Shown in pieces: positions 1 through 9,988 of a stretch of DNA of 64,000 bases; positions within the stretch are counted from its first letter, which is position 1, and the number at the start of each line of letters is the position of its first letter. This stretch comes from Haberlea rhodopensis (taxonomy: Eukaryota > Streptophyta > Magnoliopsida > Lamiales > Gesneriaceae): NCBI GenBank assembly GCA_907163345.1, contig CAJQUN010000952.1, forward strand, positions 62,001 to 126,000, written 5' to 3'. Made by a program: the position numbers and the translations under genes. The notes below the pieces were generated by a model. It was not told where the DNA came from and did no database searches. It saw only the letters and a list, made by a program, of their open reading frames with translations.

Positions 1-362
1 TACTAATGGTCACTTTGGTAACGATGTATGTTTAACATCGTTGGCTATGTCTTGAAGATGTCATTGGGGCGATATCTATTTTGGAATCGCGAATGATTCG
101 TTTGATTAGCAGTAATGGTTGGCTGACTGCTTTTGAGATGGTTAGCATTGGGGTGTGCTGACGTTCTGTCGCGATTGTGATGGTTTGGGAGGTTTATCCT
201 ATTTCAGGTTTTGGTGCAAGGTCGGTATCCTCGCGGTTGGTGTGTCGTTCATGACATGTTCATGATTCGACGATGTGAATCCGTTTGGATTTTGTGATTT
301 CGGCGATACTTGGAGTACGCCGTGCAAATTTCGAGGACGAAATTTTAGTAGTGGGGGATAAT
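1..362 (+). mobile_element. Family A copy 1: 3' end of internal domain and PPT
   Basis: Non-coding 3' end of an A element whose 5' part lies outside the window. It aligns by eye to 57490-57838 and is followed directly by an LTR starting TGTGATTCCC. It holds consecutive short inverted repeats: 20-27 with 35-42 (AACGATGT/ACATCGTT), 301-305 with 318-322 (CGGCG/CGCCG), and 326-333 with 338-345 (AAATTTCG/CGAAATTT). The last motif also occurs before the PPT of chromovirus E (38789-38805), supporting a chromovirus origin. The PPT is the purine-rich run at about 350-362. Confidence 0.8.
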
Positions 363-691
363 TGTGATTCCCGTGAATTATTGATGTTAATCCCGGAGTG
401 ATAACAATCCTTAATGGATTTTAATTGTAGCAATTATGAATTGATTGCGGTTTTGGGACTCCCGGGGGTTTTAAATCCGGTTTTTGGAGTCGTTGGATCC
501 AAGGGATGAGATTGTATTTTCATCGTGGTGATAACCTTGGAATTTGGTTTTTGGTAGGATCTGGGGTTCGGAGTACTTTGTACTGGGACTGGTAAAGGAA
601 TTTGAGTTGGAGAGATTATTATTGAAAACAGATGATATTTAATGAATCGTGATGTATTTGTGGAGGAGTTTGTATTTTGGAGCTTTGGAGC

Positions 692-699
692 TATATATA
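692..699 (+). promoter_or_regulatory. LTR TATA box (A1)
   Basis: TATATATA about 330 bp into the LTR, followed by a C/T-rich leader. The same box sits at the equivalent place in other A LTRs (30014, 58169; on the minus strand at 6470-6477 and 54082-54089), and as a mutated TATATAGA at 42349. Confidence 0.65.
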
Positions 700-1101
700 C
701 CAAATAGACTCGGTGTTCCGCCATTACACGGAATCTCCTCCCTCTCTCCCCTCTCCTACGCCTCCTTCCCCACCCATGTTTCCCCTCTTTTGTCCCTTGA
801 TGGAAAATCGATGGTTGCTCTACTTGGGAGCCGAATTTCTCAAAGATAATAAGGTATTATTCATCCCCTCGCTTTTATCTTCCATTTGATAGTGGTTTTG
901 TTGTGTTTGGGAAGGTTTTGTGTTTGGGTTTAAAGAATTGGGTTTTTAAAGATTTTTGGGTGTTGTATTTTGGGGTTGATTTATAGCCCTTGTTAAGGGT
1001 TTATGTTGTATGGGGTGTGAGGATTGTTGTTGGGGAAGTTTGGCAAGAAAAACGCCATTTTTGACTGTTACAGGTCGAGGCAATCGATCCCTAGGGCGGG
1101 G

Positions 1102-1371
1102 CGATCGATCGCCGCGACGTTGTTGAAAATTTCAGGAAGATGAACAGTGAGGCGATCGCCGCGACGTTGTTGAAAATTTCAGGAAGATGTACAGTGAGGC
1201 GATCGATCGCCTCAAAGGAAGAGATCGATCGCCATGAGGCAGTAGCCAAAAACATTGAGAGGCGACCGATCGCCTACATTGAGAGGCGACCGATCTTCTG
1301 GAAATGAGGCGACCGATCGCCCATGCCATTTTGCGAGGTGATCTTTCGCCTAGGGCGAAGCGATCGATCGC
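1102..1371. repeat. CGATCGATCG palindrome array in A1 LTR
   Basis: Exact CGATCGATCG at 1102, 1200 and 1361; degenerate forms at 1222, 1263, 1287 and 1310. Most are flanked to give GCGATCGATCGC, and neighbouring sites lie about 22-24 bp apart. A 47-bp tandem duplication (about 1105-1151 and 1152-1198) has separated the first two sites. Confidence 0.85.
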
Positions 1372-2869
1372 CAGTGCCTTATTTTGGGGTTTAATTTCGT
1401 GTTGAGTTTTCGATGCATGCTTCGCCCGGAGTCTTTTGAAATGGTTAATCGTCATGGGTGACGATATAATTGGGGTTTGTGAATGTGATTGGGCACATGG
1501 TTGCATGCTTGAGATTAATTGTGGATTATTAATCGTGTTTAGCACATAATTCATCGGTCACGGGACCAAGGCAAGATTGGATTCGAACTACGGGAATATA
1601 AGGTACGTATGACGTACAAGCATGTCGCTTTATTATAATTGAAATTGTTGAGTACATGGTACACTGTATTGCGATAAACGTATATGAAAATGCATGGTAG
1701 ATGGTATTAGCAATAACCGGATATTGAAATACATGGTTTATGGTAATTGCTACAAATTGATATGTATATACATTGGGAATTATATGGTGCCGCTTTTGAG
1801 CGAGCGATGATTGGGGATATTGTCGCCTTTGTGCGAACATCGATTATGACGCCACTGCTTTTGAGCAGCGTGAGAATGAAATGCCGCTATTGTAGAGCGA
1901 GCAATGAAATAGAACTATGGAACCATAAGTGAGATATAAGGAATATCTGTGATCATTGTTTAATGATTTGATATAATTGATTATGATATCGGTATGTGGC
2001 AAATGAATTTGTTAATCAATGTAATGATTAACTGGCATTTGGGAATTTGATGGTTTCAGTTGTTTTGAGAACAAGGACAGTACAGGAAATCCCGGATGAG
2101 GATGATACCATCCAAGGAGCATTTTTATACTTCATAGCATTTACATTTTGTAAATTATGAATTGTATTATTGTGATTATTGGATTTGGGATATTGGTATG
2201 CTCACCCCGTGTGGGGGCTGTCTCTATTGGGGTAGGTGATTAGGTATATCGATGGCTTTGGAGATGAGCTAGAGCTATGGATTGGAGGTGCTTCCAGGAA
2301 TCGAAATACCAGTGACGGTATTGAGCACCGTATTTTAAACATTTGATACACACATACCTATTTGATGCTCGCATGTGAGCACTATTATGTGTATATGGCA
2401 GCACTATTATGTGTATATGGCATGTAGAAAAAGGCAAGGGTCTTTCTCTCTTCATTTATGAGTTTCACGCAAGTATTTATTGAATTGCTAAATGAACTGA
2501 GAACACGTTAGTGTATTAATGGTGCATGATATGTGTGTGGACTATGGTTGGGGAAAACTAGACATTATAAAGAATAATGTAAAGAATTTTATTATTGGCA
2601 CGATTTGCTATAGTGATAAGTTGGTTTCTCCCCTACATGTTTGATTACATGCACTTGATTGGATTAATACACTAATAATGGGTTAAGGGCACGGGGGTCC
2701 TTACAGTAGCCAACTCAACCAGTATACCCAAGGTACGACTACTCGTAACACGTTTACCACCATACGTGCTGCAGTATACTTACCTGTATGGCACAACCAT
2801 TTATTCATCGAGCAAACCCGCTCGGCATAATGGTTCTGTGTCAACCTGTGGCGCTTACATGTCAGCACA

Positions 2870-3510
2870 TGACACCCACAATGTGAGGTCAACACGTGAC
2901 GGTACATGTCAACACATGACATTCACAATTCCTCGTCAACTCGTGATGGTATATGTCAACACATGACATCCACATATCATCGTCAACTCGTGACGGTACA
3001 TGTCAACACATGACATCCACAATATTCTCGTCAACCGTGACGGTATATGTCAACACATGGCATCCACAATATCCTCGTCAACTCGTGATGGTACATGTCA
3101 ACATATGACATTCACAATTCCTCGTCAACTTGTGACGGTATTTGTCAACACATGACATCCACATATCATCGTCAACTTGTGATGGTACATGTCAACATAT
3201 GACATCGACAATATCCTCGTCAACCCGTGACGGCATATTTCAACACATGACATCCACAATATCATCGTCAACTCGTAACGGTCAACACATGACATTCACA
3301 ATTCCTCGTCAACTCATGACGTTATATGTCAACACATGACATCCACATATCATCCTCAACTCGTGATGGTACATGTCAACACATGACATCCACAATATCC
3401 TTGTCAACCCGTGACGGTATATGTCAACACATGACATTCACAATTCCTCGTCAACTCGTGACGGTATATGTCAACACATAACATCCACATATCATCGTCA
3501 ACTCGTGATG
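2870..3510. repeat. Hairpin minisatellite (about 55-60 bp units)
   Basis: Roughly a dozen imperfect tandem units. Each contains two small inverted repeats with 5-base loops: CGTCA/TGACG and TGTCA/TGACA. Unit length varies by small indels. The homologous part of A2 and A5 (47530-47645, 61735-61855) has only two or three such units, so the array expanded in this copy. Confidence 0.85.
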
Positions 3511-3599
3511 GTATACAATCCAAACTCATTGCTCAACGGCGGTATAATCCCTCGCTACGTATACATCGGTATCACATCATTGCTACATATACATCGGAA

Positions 3600-3765
3600 T
3601 AATCCATCGTTACGTATAGGCACAATCCATCGCTACGTGAACAGCGGCACAATCCATCGCTACGTATACAATGGCATAATCCATCGCTACGTATACAACG
3701 GCATAAACCATAGCTACATATACAACGGCATAATCCATCGCTACGTATACAGTGGCATAAATGTG
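3600..3765. repeat. 28-bp tandem units with CGCTACGTATAC core
   Basis: About six units of roughly 28 bp, reading TCCATCGCTACGTATAC followed by a variable base and GGCATAA on the plus strand. On the element's own (minus) strand they read TATGCCG...TAGCGATGG, the same CCG...AGCGATGG module seen in A2, A3 and A5. Confidence 0.8.
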
Positions 3766-4715
3766 GACTCAAGAGGCAACTCACATGTATGTAGCACTTT
3801 GCTCCTTTCGGACTCAAGAGGTGACTCACATCATACGTAACACTTTGTTCCCAAACTCATCACTTCGACGTGACAGCGGCATGTACCTTCGCTTCGACAC
3901 GACAATGGCAAAAATGTGGACTCAAGAGGTAACTCACATGTATGCAACACTTTGTTCCTTTCGGACTCAAGAGGTAACTCACATCACATGTAGCACTTTG
4001 TTCACAGACTCATCGCTTCGACGTGACAACGGCATGTATCCCATCACAATACCCCTCGCTTCGTGTAATAGCGGCAAGTATTCCATAAACCAGTGGCTCA
4101 ATAATATTCCACGCTTCGAATTATCAGTGGCTCCATGGATATCCCTCGCTTCGACATACCAGCGACCCGTGCTACGATATGAGGGGCAAATATCCTGATT
4201 GCTTGATAAGACAAGGACAAATATTATGATCCATCGCTAGTCGATATACCCATAGCAGCACAATAATAATATCCATCATTCATGCATCCCCATAATAAAT
4301 CAATTCCAATGTATGCATATACCTGCATCCTTATAATCATAAGGCAACCATACCTAGCCATCGTCCACCGTCACCTATTGACGACACCAAATTGTCTGCC
4401 ATTCCCTGTCCTCAGATAGTGCATCACGTTTTTCAATCCCTGATTTTCCTACAAAACAGATTTCTTATCACTCATTACGTCAAGTGCAAAACATTCCGTC
4501 AATACCATTTCCATTGTATTCCATATGATCCTGCAACCACAATGGTTAACAATAGCACATTTTATTTATGATCTCATATCATCATATGCACATAAGCATA
4601 ATAGTTGTGTCACACAACAATAACTACAATCATGCATAAACTATGTGCTATCCTTTTGTATCAACACCTCCCTTGGCCCTCAACAGCCCCAAAGAGCAAA
4701 CCACTGCTCTGATAC

Positions 4716-4727
4716 CACTAATGTAAG
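4716..4727 (-). promoter_or_regulatory. Primer-binding site, tRNA-iMet type (A4)
   Basis: On the minus strand TGGTATCAGAGC, complementary to the 3' end of plant initiator Met tRNA, four bases inside the LTR edge. This fixes the LTR at 4732-6795 as the 5' LTR and the orientation as minus. Confidence 0.85.
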
Positions 4728-4731
4728 TACA

Positions 4732-6795
4732 CCGTTCCCTTAACCCGCTAATAGTGTATTATCACAATTAATGGTGCATGCTTTCATAACATTAGGGGAA
4801 ACCCCGTATATACCATCAATTAAATTTCGACATTAATCCACTTAATGTTCAATTCCTAATACAGCCCCACTAGCATGAACATACACCTCATAATCCACTA
4901 ACATGTTCTCAATTCATCATGCATTATTCCATAATTAATTGCATGCAACCATATATGAAAAGAGAACTCTAGCAACATTTATACAAACCATATACACATA
5001 TAGTAGTGCTCACATGTGAGCATCAAATGCGTGAATGTGTATATAATGTATAAAGCGCCCTATCTCAGTACTGATACTAGCACCTCGGCCCTAGAAGCAC
5101 CTCAAATCAACAGCTCGAACTCAACTCCAGAGCCACTATTGTACCTGTTCCACCTGCCCCAACAGAGACAGCCCCCACATGTGGTGAGTATACCAATACC
5201 ACCATCTCAATAACAATAATATCACGATTCATAATTTACAAAATATAAAGCTGTAAACTCAAAAGATACTCCCTGTATAGTATCGTCACCATATGGGATA
5301 CCCCATGCTGTTCATGTTCTCACAATAATCGAAATTATCTAACTCCAGAGTCAGTTAATGATTTCATTGATTAACATTACCCATGCTCAAACCGATAATG
5401 AAATCAAATGTAATTAAATCATTACTCTAATGATTTACAAATAACACATATAGCTCTACCATGATTTCACAGTTCCATTACCTCGCACTCTCAACAACGG
5501 CAGCATCATAATCGATATTCGCTCCATAGCGACAACATCCCAACCATTGCTCGCTCCATAGCGGCACCCTATAATTCGCAATACATTCCAATTCATTGCA
5601 CCCTAGTATATTATTCATTCTACATTGACAATAATATATAACACTATGCTCGTACGTTATACATACCTCATAATCCAGTAGCAAGAGTCAATCTTTGCCT
5701 TTGCCCCAAAATCCAGTGACTTACATGCTAAACACAATTAATGACTCACAATTAATTACATGTATGCAACACATACCCGAACATGTATACAACCTCCAAA
5801 TACATCATCAAATCATGATGATAACAATTTAAAAGACCCGGGCAAAATCATGCATCGCTTCCACAACAACCAAATATTTTCCACAATACACGGCCTCTCG
5901 ATCGATCGGCCAAGGGTGCTCGATCGATCGAGAGTCCTAGAAAATTTATGCCCAAAATTCATCTTTGCTCGATCGATCGCCCGACCTTCTCGAATCGCCC
6001 GTTCTGCTTGATCGATCGAGCACACTGTTTATCATCGTCAAATTTTGCTAATGACGCGCGATCGATCAAGCCCATTTTCCTATCGATCGACGTGCTCTGT
6101 AACAGCCAAAAATGGCGTTCTACAAGCTAAAACCCCCAGAATAATAATACTAACACCCTATACACCATAAATCCTTAACAAGAAACAATAAATCCTCCCC
6201 AAAACATAACAACCAAAAATCTCCAAAAACCAAAAACTCAAACCCAACCCTACACATGCCCAAACTCTACAATACCACAATCAAAATGAAGATAAATGCG
6301 AGGGGAAGAAGATTACCAAATTATCTTCCAGAAATCTCGCTCCGACATCGACCCTCCATCGATTTTTGCCCCAAGGGAAAAGGGGAAGGCTTGGGCATGG
6401 GAGAGGGGAGAGAGGAGAGGGGAGAAATCATGTAATGACTGAACACCGAGTCCACTTGGTATATATAGTACCAAGGCTCCAAAAATCCCGAGTTTCACAT
6501 ACTCGCATCATAACTCATTAAAAATCATCTGTGTTCAATAATTATCTCCCACTCACTATTTCCATTACCAACCCAATCCAAAGCTCCCCAAACTCCAGAT
6601 CCCACTAAAAACACAATTCCAAGTTTTAACACCACAATGAGAATAAAATATCACCCTTGGATCAAACAACCCCGATATCAGATTTAAAGTCCTCGGGAGT
6701 CCCTTCACCGTAATTATCTCATTATTACCACAATTTAAAATCCATTAGGGATCATAATCACTTTGGGATTAACATAATAAGTTTCCGATATCACA
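4732..6795 (-). mobile_element. Family A copy 4: 5' LTR
   Basis: LTR of 2064 bp in minus orientation. Read from 6795 it begins TGTGATATCGG and ends at 4732 with CTTACA. TATA box at 6470-6477. The CGATCG array lies at 5899-6090. The copy is more diverged than A2 and A5. The right edge interrupts an Athila reverse transcriptase (H) at 6796; I cannot find the partner target duplication because the other end is lost. Confidence 0.82.
5899..6090. repeat. CGATCGATCG array in A4 LTR
   Basis: Sites at 5899, 5921, 5970, 5991 (degenerate), 6009, 6059 and 6080 (degenerate), i.e. pairs 21-22 bp apart with a first pair-to-pair distance of 71. The outer flank is mainly T/A (TCGATCGATCGA), the form seen in Athila LTRs, whereas other A LTRs have mostly G/C flanks. 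Confidence 0.85.
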
Positions 6796-8292
6796 TTTCC
6801 AGGTTGCTATTGCTCCGGATGATCAAGATAAGACCACGTTCACCTACCCATTTGGAACCTTCGCTTATAGGGGCATGCTTTTTGGACTTTGCAATGCACC
6901 AACCACTTTTCAACGGTGCATGGTTAGTATATTTGCTGAGTACATTGAGCATATATTAGAGGTATTAATGGATGATTTCACCGTCTATGGTGATTAATTC
7001 GATGTATGTATGTATAACCTGACACTTGTTCTTAAGCGGTGTATAGAAACTAACCTTGTGCTAAACTTGAAAAATGCCATTTTATGGTAGAAAAAATTAT
7101 AGTTTTGGATCATATCATCTCGTCAAAATGTATGGAGGTAGATAGAGCTAAATTGATGTTATTCAATCTTTACCTTATCATATCTTTTCAATGGTGCATG
7201 GTTAATATATTTTCTGAATACATTGAGCATATATTAGAGGTATTCATGGATGATTTCATTGTCTATGGTGATTAATTCGATGTATATCTTTCTAACCTTA
7301 CACTTGTCCTTAAGCGGTGCATATAAACTAACCTTGTGCTAACCTCTGAAAAATGCCATTTTATGGTAGAACAAGTTATAGTTTTGGGTCATGTCATCTC
7401 GTCAAAAAGTATGGAGGTAGATAGAGTGATGTTATTCAATCTTTACCTTATCCTAATGCGTGCGGGATGTGCGTACTTTTCTTGGCCATGCATGATTCTA
7501 CAGGAGATACATCGAGGACTTTGCCAAGATTGCATCACCATTGTGCAAGTTGTTGCAAAAGGAAGTTGATTTCGATTTTGATAAGGAGTGTAAGATTGTC
7601 TTTGACTGACTGAAGGAAGCCTTGATATCAACACCAATCAAACCAACTGATTGGAGTAAACCATTTGAGATTCTGCGTGATGCAAGCGACTATGCAGTTG
7701 GTACAGTTTTGGGCCAAAGCACTAGGAAGATCTCTCATGTCATCTACTATGCATCCATGACTCTGAATGATGCTCAGCGGAACTACCCAACCACTAAAAA
7801 GGAGGAATTAGCTGGTGTCTTTGCTTTAGAAAATTTTCGTTCTTATCTACTTGGTGCTAAAGTGATTGTTTTTTTTACCATGCAGCTCTTCGCTACTTGA
7901 TGACAAAGAATGAGGCCAAGCCAAGGCTGATAAGATGGATCTTGCTACTAAGTGAATTTGATGTGGAAATTAAGGATAATAGAGGAAGGAAGAACAAAGT
8001 GGCGGATCACTTAAGCGTCTCACTCATGTGGAAGACAAGCTAAGCTTAGAGGAAGCTCCTGGATGAACAACTATTTGCCACCCATGATGTTTTACCATGG
8101 AATGCCAACATTGCTATTTTTTTGGCCACTAATACTTTTCCTAATGGTTTGAATAGGGCTCAAAAATCAAAGATTAGCTGCGTCGACAAGTACTATGTTT
8201 GGGATGATCCTTACTTATGGAAACATTGTGCGGATAAAATTATTCGACGTTGCATCCCTACAAATAAGGTAACCCCTGACCGCTTATTTATT
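6796..8292 (+). pseudogene. pol: H: Athila-type pol remnant (RT-RNase H)
   Basis: Ty3/Gypsy polymerase of Athila type: RT would copy the RNA into DNA and RNase H degrade the template. The sequence enters in mid-RT (IAPDDQDKTTFTYPFGTFAY), followed by FGLCNAPTTFQR and LMDDFTVYGD, equivalent to the catalytic YxDD box. The RT palm is then duplicated (second FMDDFIVYGD near 7246-7275). RNase H/connection follows (WSKPFEILRDASDYAVGTVL near 7650; YLMTKNEAKPRLIRW near 7895). Stop codons at about 6995 and 7274 and several frameshifts make it dead. It is cut at the left by A4 and at the right by the D LTR at 8293, where an integrase-proximal segment (KIIRRCIPTNKV) ends. Confidence 0.88.
6906..7460 (+). 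repeat. Tandem duplication of RT palm segment in H
   Basis: Two copies of a segment of about 275 bp (period ~278): 6906-7183 and 7184-~7460. Each includes the xMDDF motif. Both carry the same in-frame TAA after the YGD motif, so the stop very probably predates the duplication. Confidence 0.88.
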
Positions 8293-9329
8293 TGAACAAT
8301 AAAATATCAGAGTGTAGTGCGATTTAACTGCAAGTGCACGGTGTCAAATTTTAGTATAATGATAGAAAAGTAGGGATGCCGTACCCATAGGAACTAACGT
8401 ATAAGTACCAAATAAAATTAGATAAATTATATTTAGCCTACGAAATATAGGAATAATTAATTAAACAAAATAAATACTTAAAAAAAACTGAAATCAAAAC
8501 AAACTCTTTTGAAGATGCGAAAGAATTCCACTCAAGAAATTTATCACGATGTCTGTTCACTTGTATTATCGTCAATGATTCGTTTGTGAAAATAATTACT
8601 ATCCAATTAATTCTTAAGGTGACGGGTTTCCGTAAAATATCCAATACACTTTCTCAAGCTATATTGAAACTAATATCAAATTGAAACAAGTAACTTTCGT
8701 TCACTTAATCACCAATTTAATATCTCATAAATCTCTATGAAAACCTCTAACATTAGATCTTCCAATCTAAAGTTATCACGTATGTGATTTCATCTCTCGA
8801 TCTCAATATTGAACATACAACATGATTTACTATAGCGTATTATAATTTAATCTCTCAATCTAAATTATAATTCTCACAATTCAATCAAAGTTAGCATAGC
8901 TTTGAAAGCATTAAGATTTTAAATCATGAACAAAAGAACTAATCCACAAAGAACATTCAAATCATCAACTCAAACACAAGCTCCCCTAATCTTGATAAAA
9001 TAATCTTAGTTCATGTTTAAATCAAAATAACAAGATGTAAAAGTGCTTCTCAACCAAATCCACATCATGAATTCTAAAATAACAACAAAACAGAAGTTTA
9101 GAAGTACGATAAACAATAGGAGTCGATTCCGTTCATTGCAACGTATCTTCTTCTCTTGCTTTCTTCCTTGCACTTCAATGATTTTCTTTAAAGTTGTTGG
9201 ATGTTGGAGGAAGATGAAAAGCTACTATGTATTATGTAATATGATGTTCAACAACCAATTTTTGTGCCCTAGGTCTAACATATATAGGAGAAAAGGTGGA
9301 TGGAAGGGATGGAGCTTACTCTTTCACTT

Positions 9330-9580
9330 GAATTTTCAAATCCGGCTTGCTCCCGGCTACGTGTCCTTTGGACCCTTCGCCTGCTTAGAAGTGGATTCGA
9401 ACCACTGACACAAGGATTTTCAGTCCTAGATTCTTTACTTGAAGACTTCAGCGCTAACGCCATTTGACTGCTACCGAGGTTTTTATTCCAAGCACCAACA
9501 AGCCGATGTACGTACAAACGAAAGACCAGACCAATGAACCGAAAGACCGCCTTTCCTGCGTGTGCGTGCAAACTCAAAGA
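9330..9580 (-). other. Mitochondrial-like insertion (candidate NUMT) in D LTR
   Basis: This 250-bp stretch has no counterpart in the related C LTR, where array and TATA box are ~85 bp apart. It contains the 3' part of a tRNA-Phe that matches the plant mitochondrial type as I recall it, plus flanking sequence of higher GC. I infer transfer of mitochondrial DNA. The exact edges are uncertain, and the ORF through it is not a gene. Confidence 0.5.
9383..9427 (-). pseudogene. tRNA-Phe(GAA) 3' part, mitochondrial type
   Basis: Minus strand shows an anticodon arm AGGACTGAAAATCCT (GAA anticodon in the loop), variable loop, a T arm GTGGTTCGAATCCAC and acceptor-end TTCTAAGC. The D arm and 5' acceptor strand are missing, replaced by unrelated sequence, so it cannot be a functional tRNA. 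The T-arm sequence fits the plant mitochondrial rather than the plastid or nuclear tRNA-Phe, judged from memory. Confidence 0.6.
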
Positions 9581-9608
9581 GGTATTTTTTTTCACAAAAC
9601 TCTGCTGG

Positions 9609-9786
9609 CCGATCGATCGAGCAAAGTAGCTCGATCGATCGAGCACTCAATATTCTCGTTCATAAAATTTTCTGCCACGCTCGATCGATCGAACTCTTTT
9701 ACCGATCGATCGAGCAACGTTCCTTTCTTTTGGCCAAATTCTCTGTCTCACTCGATCGATCGAGCACTCCTTCTCGATCGATCGAG
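9609..9786. repeat. Paired CGATCGATCG array in D LTR
   Basis: Six sites in three pairs: 9610/9632, 9682/9703 and 9753/9775. Within-pair spacing is 21-22 bp and pair period 71-72 bp. The flanking bases usually extend the palindrome to CTCGATCGATCGAG. In element orientation the array is upstream of the TATA box. Confidence 0.92.
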
Positions 9787-9988
9787 CACTTGAATTTCCA
9801 ATTTCTTTGTTCGTGCCTCGATCTGGTCTTTTTTCATCATTCTTGCTCATTTTCTCCATTTTCATGTACTTTCACCAAGATTCCTGAAACAAAGCAAATA
9901 TATACCAAAAAACGTAAAACCGTCCAGGAATCAACACGAAAATCAATATAAAGCTATAGCAAAATAAGTGTAAAATTCACACTTATCA

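Larger units (their letters stand above)
363..2705 (+). mobile_element. Family A copy 1: 3' LTR
   Basis: LTR of 2343 bp, from TGTGATTCCC to GGGGTCCTTACA (TG...CA). Boundaries match other A LTRs at 42019-46069 and 57839-60331. Order of parts: TATA box at 692-699, pyrimidine-rich leader, CGATCG palindrome array (1102-1371), a GTACG/CGTAC inverted repeat near 1603-1617, repeated CCGCT/AGCG motifs (1788-1910), and a perfect hairpin at 2011-2032. No PBS follows, so this is the 3' LTR. It abuts the inverted A copy 4 at 2706. Confidence 0.88.
2706..4731 (-). mobile_element. Family A copy 4: internal domain (inverted, truncated)
   Basis: Minus-strand internal domain of an A element, starting at the PBS (4716-4727) and running leftward until it is cut by A1 at 2705/2706. 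No coding capacity is seen; the ORFs here are translations of tandem repeats. From right to left it holds CCGCT/AGCG-type modules (~3830-4200), repeated ACTCAAGAGG units (3760-3990), 28-bp units (3600-3765), and a hairpin minisatellite (2870-3510). The first ~170 bases match, in reverse complement, the 47700-47800 part of A2. Confidence 0.78.
8293..9988 (-). mobile_element. D: 3' LTR
   Basis: LTR of 1696 bp, minus orientation. It starts at 9988 with TGATAAGTGTG and ends at 8293. It shows blocks common to the C, F and B LTRs: the opening TGATA, a TTTCAGGAA block ~95 bp in, a paired CGATCG array, a TATA box (about 9280-9288, read TATATA on minus) and a conserved end CAAGTGCACGGTGTC on plus (8333 on). 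It carries a mitochondrial-like insertion (~9330-9580) between the array and the TATA box. The left flank of D is TTATT; its partner is outside the window. Confidence 0.85.

Noticed and set aside
2870..3510. CRISPR-like array
   Set aside because: Repeats are direct tandem with degenerate linkers, not constant repeats with unique spacers, and the context is a plant retroelement.
3142..3840. ORFs with repeated MSTHDIH/SSTRDG or YNGIIHRYV peptides
   Set aside because: Read-through of the hairpin minisatellite and 28-bp units in A4; no homologue open in A2, A3 or A5.
5760..6130. ORFs full of SIDR, LDRSS or DRSR peptides
   Set aside because: These are translations of CGATCGATCG palindromes in several frames and both strands; same peptides appear wherever an array lies. 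Not proteins.
6313..6498. Functional promoter-driven gene after TATA in A LTRs
   Set aside because: The TATA box fits LTR transcription; downstream ORFs are short, differ among copies and lack conserved frames.
9275..9646. 123-codon minus-strand ORF as a gene
   Set aside because: It runs through the tRNA-Phe fragment and palindrome array; likely a chance ORF in transferred mitochondrial DNA.
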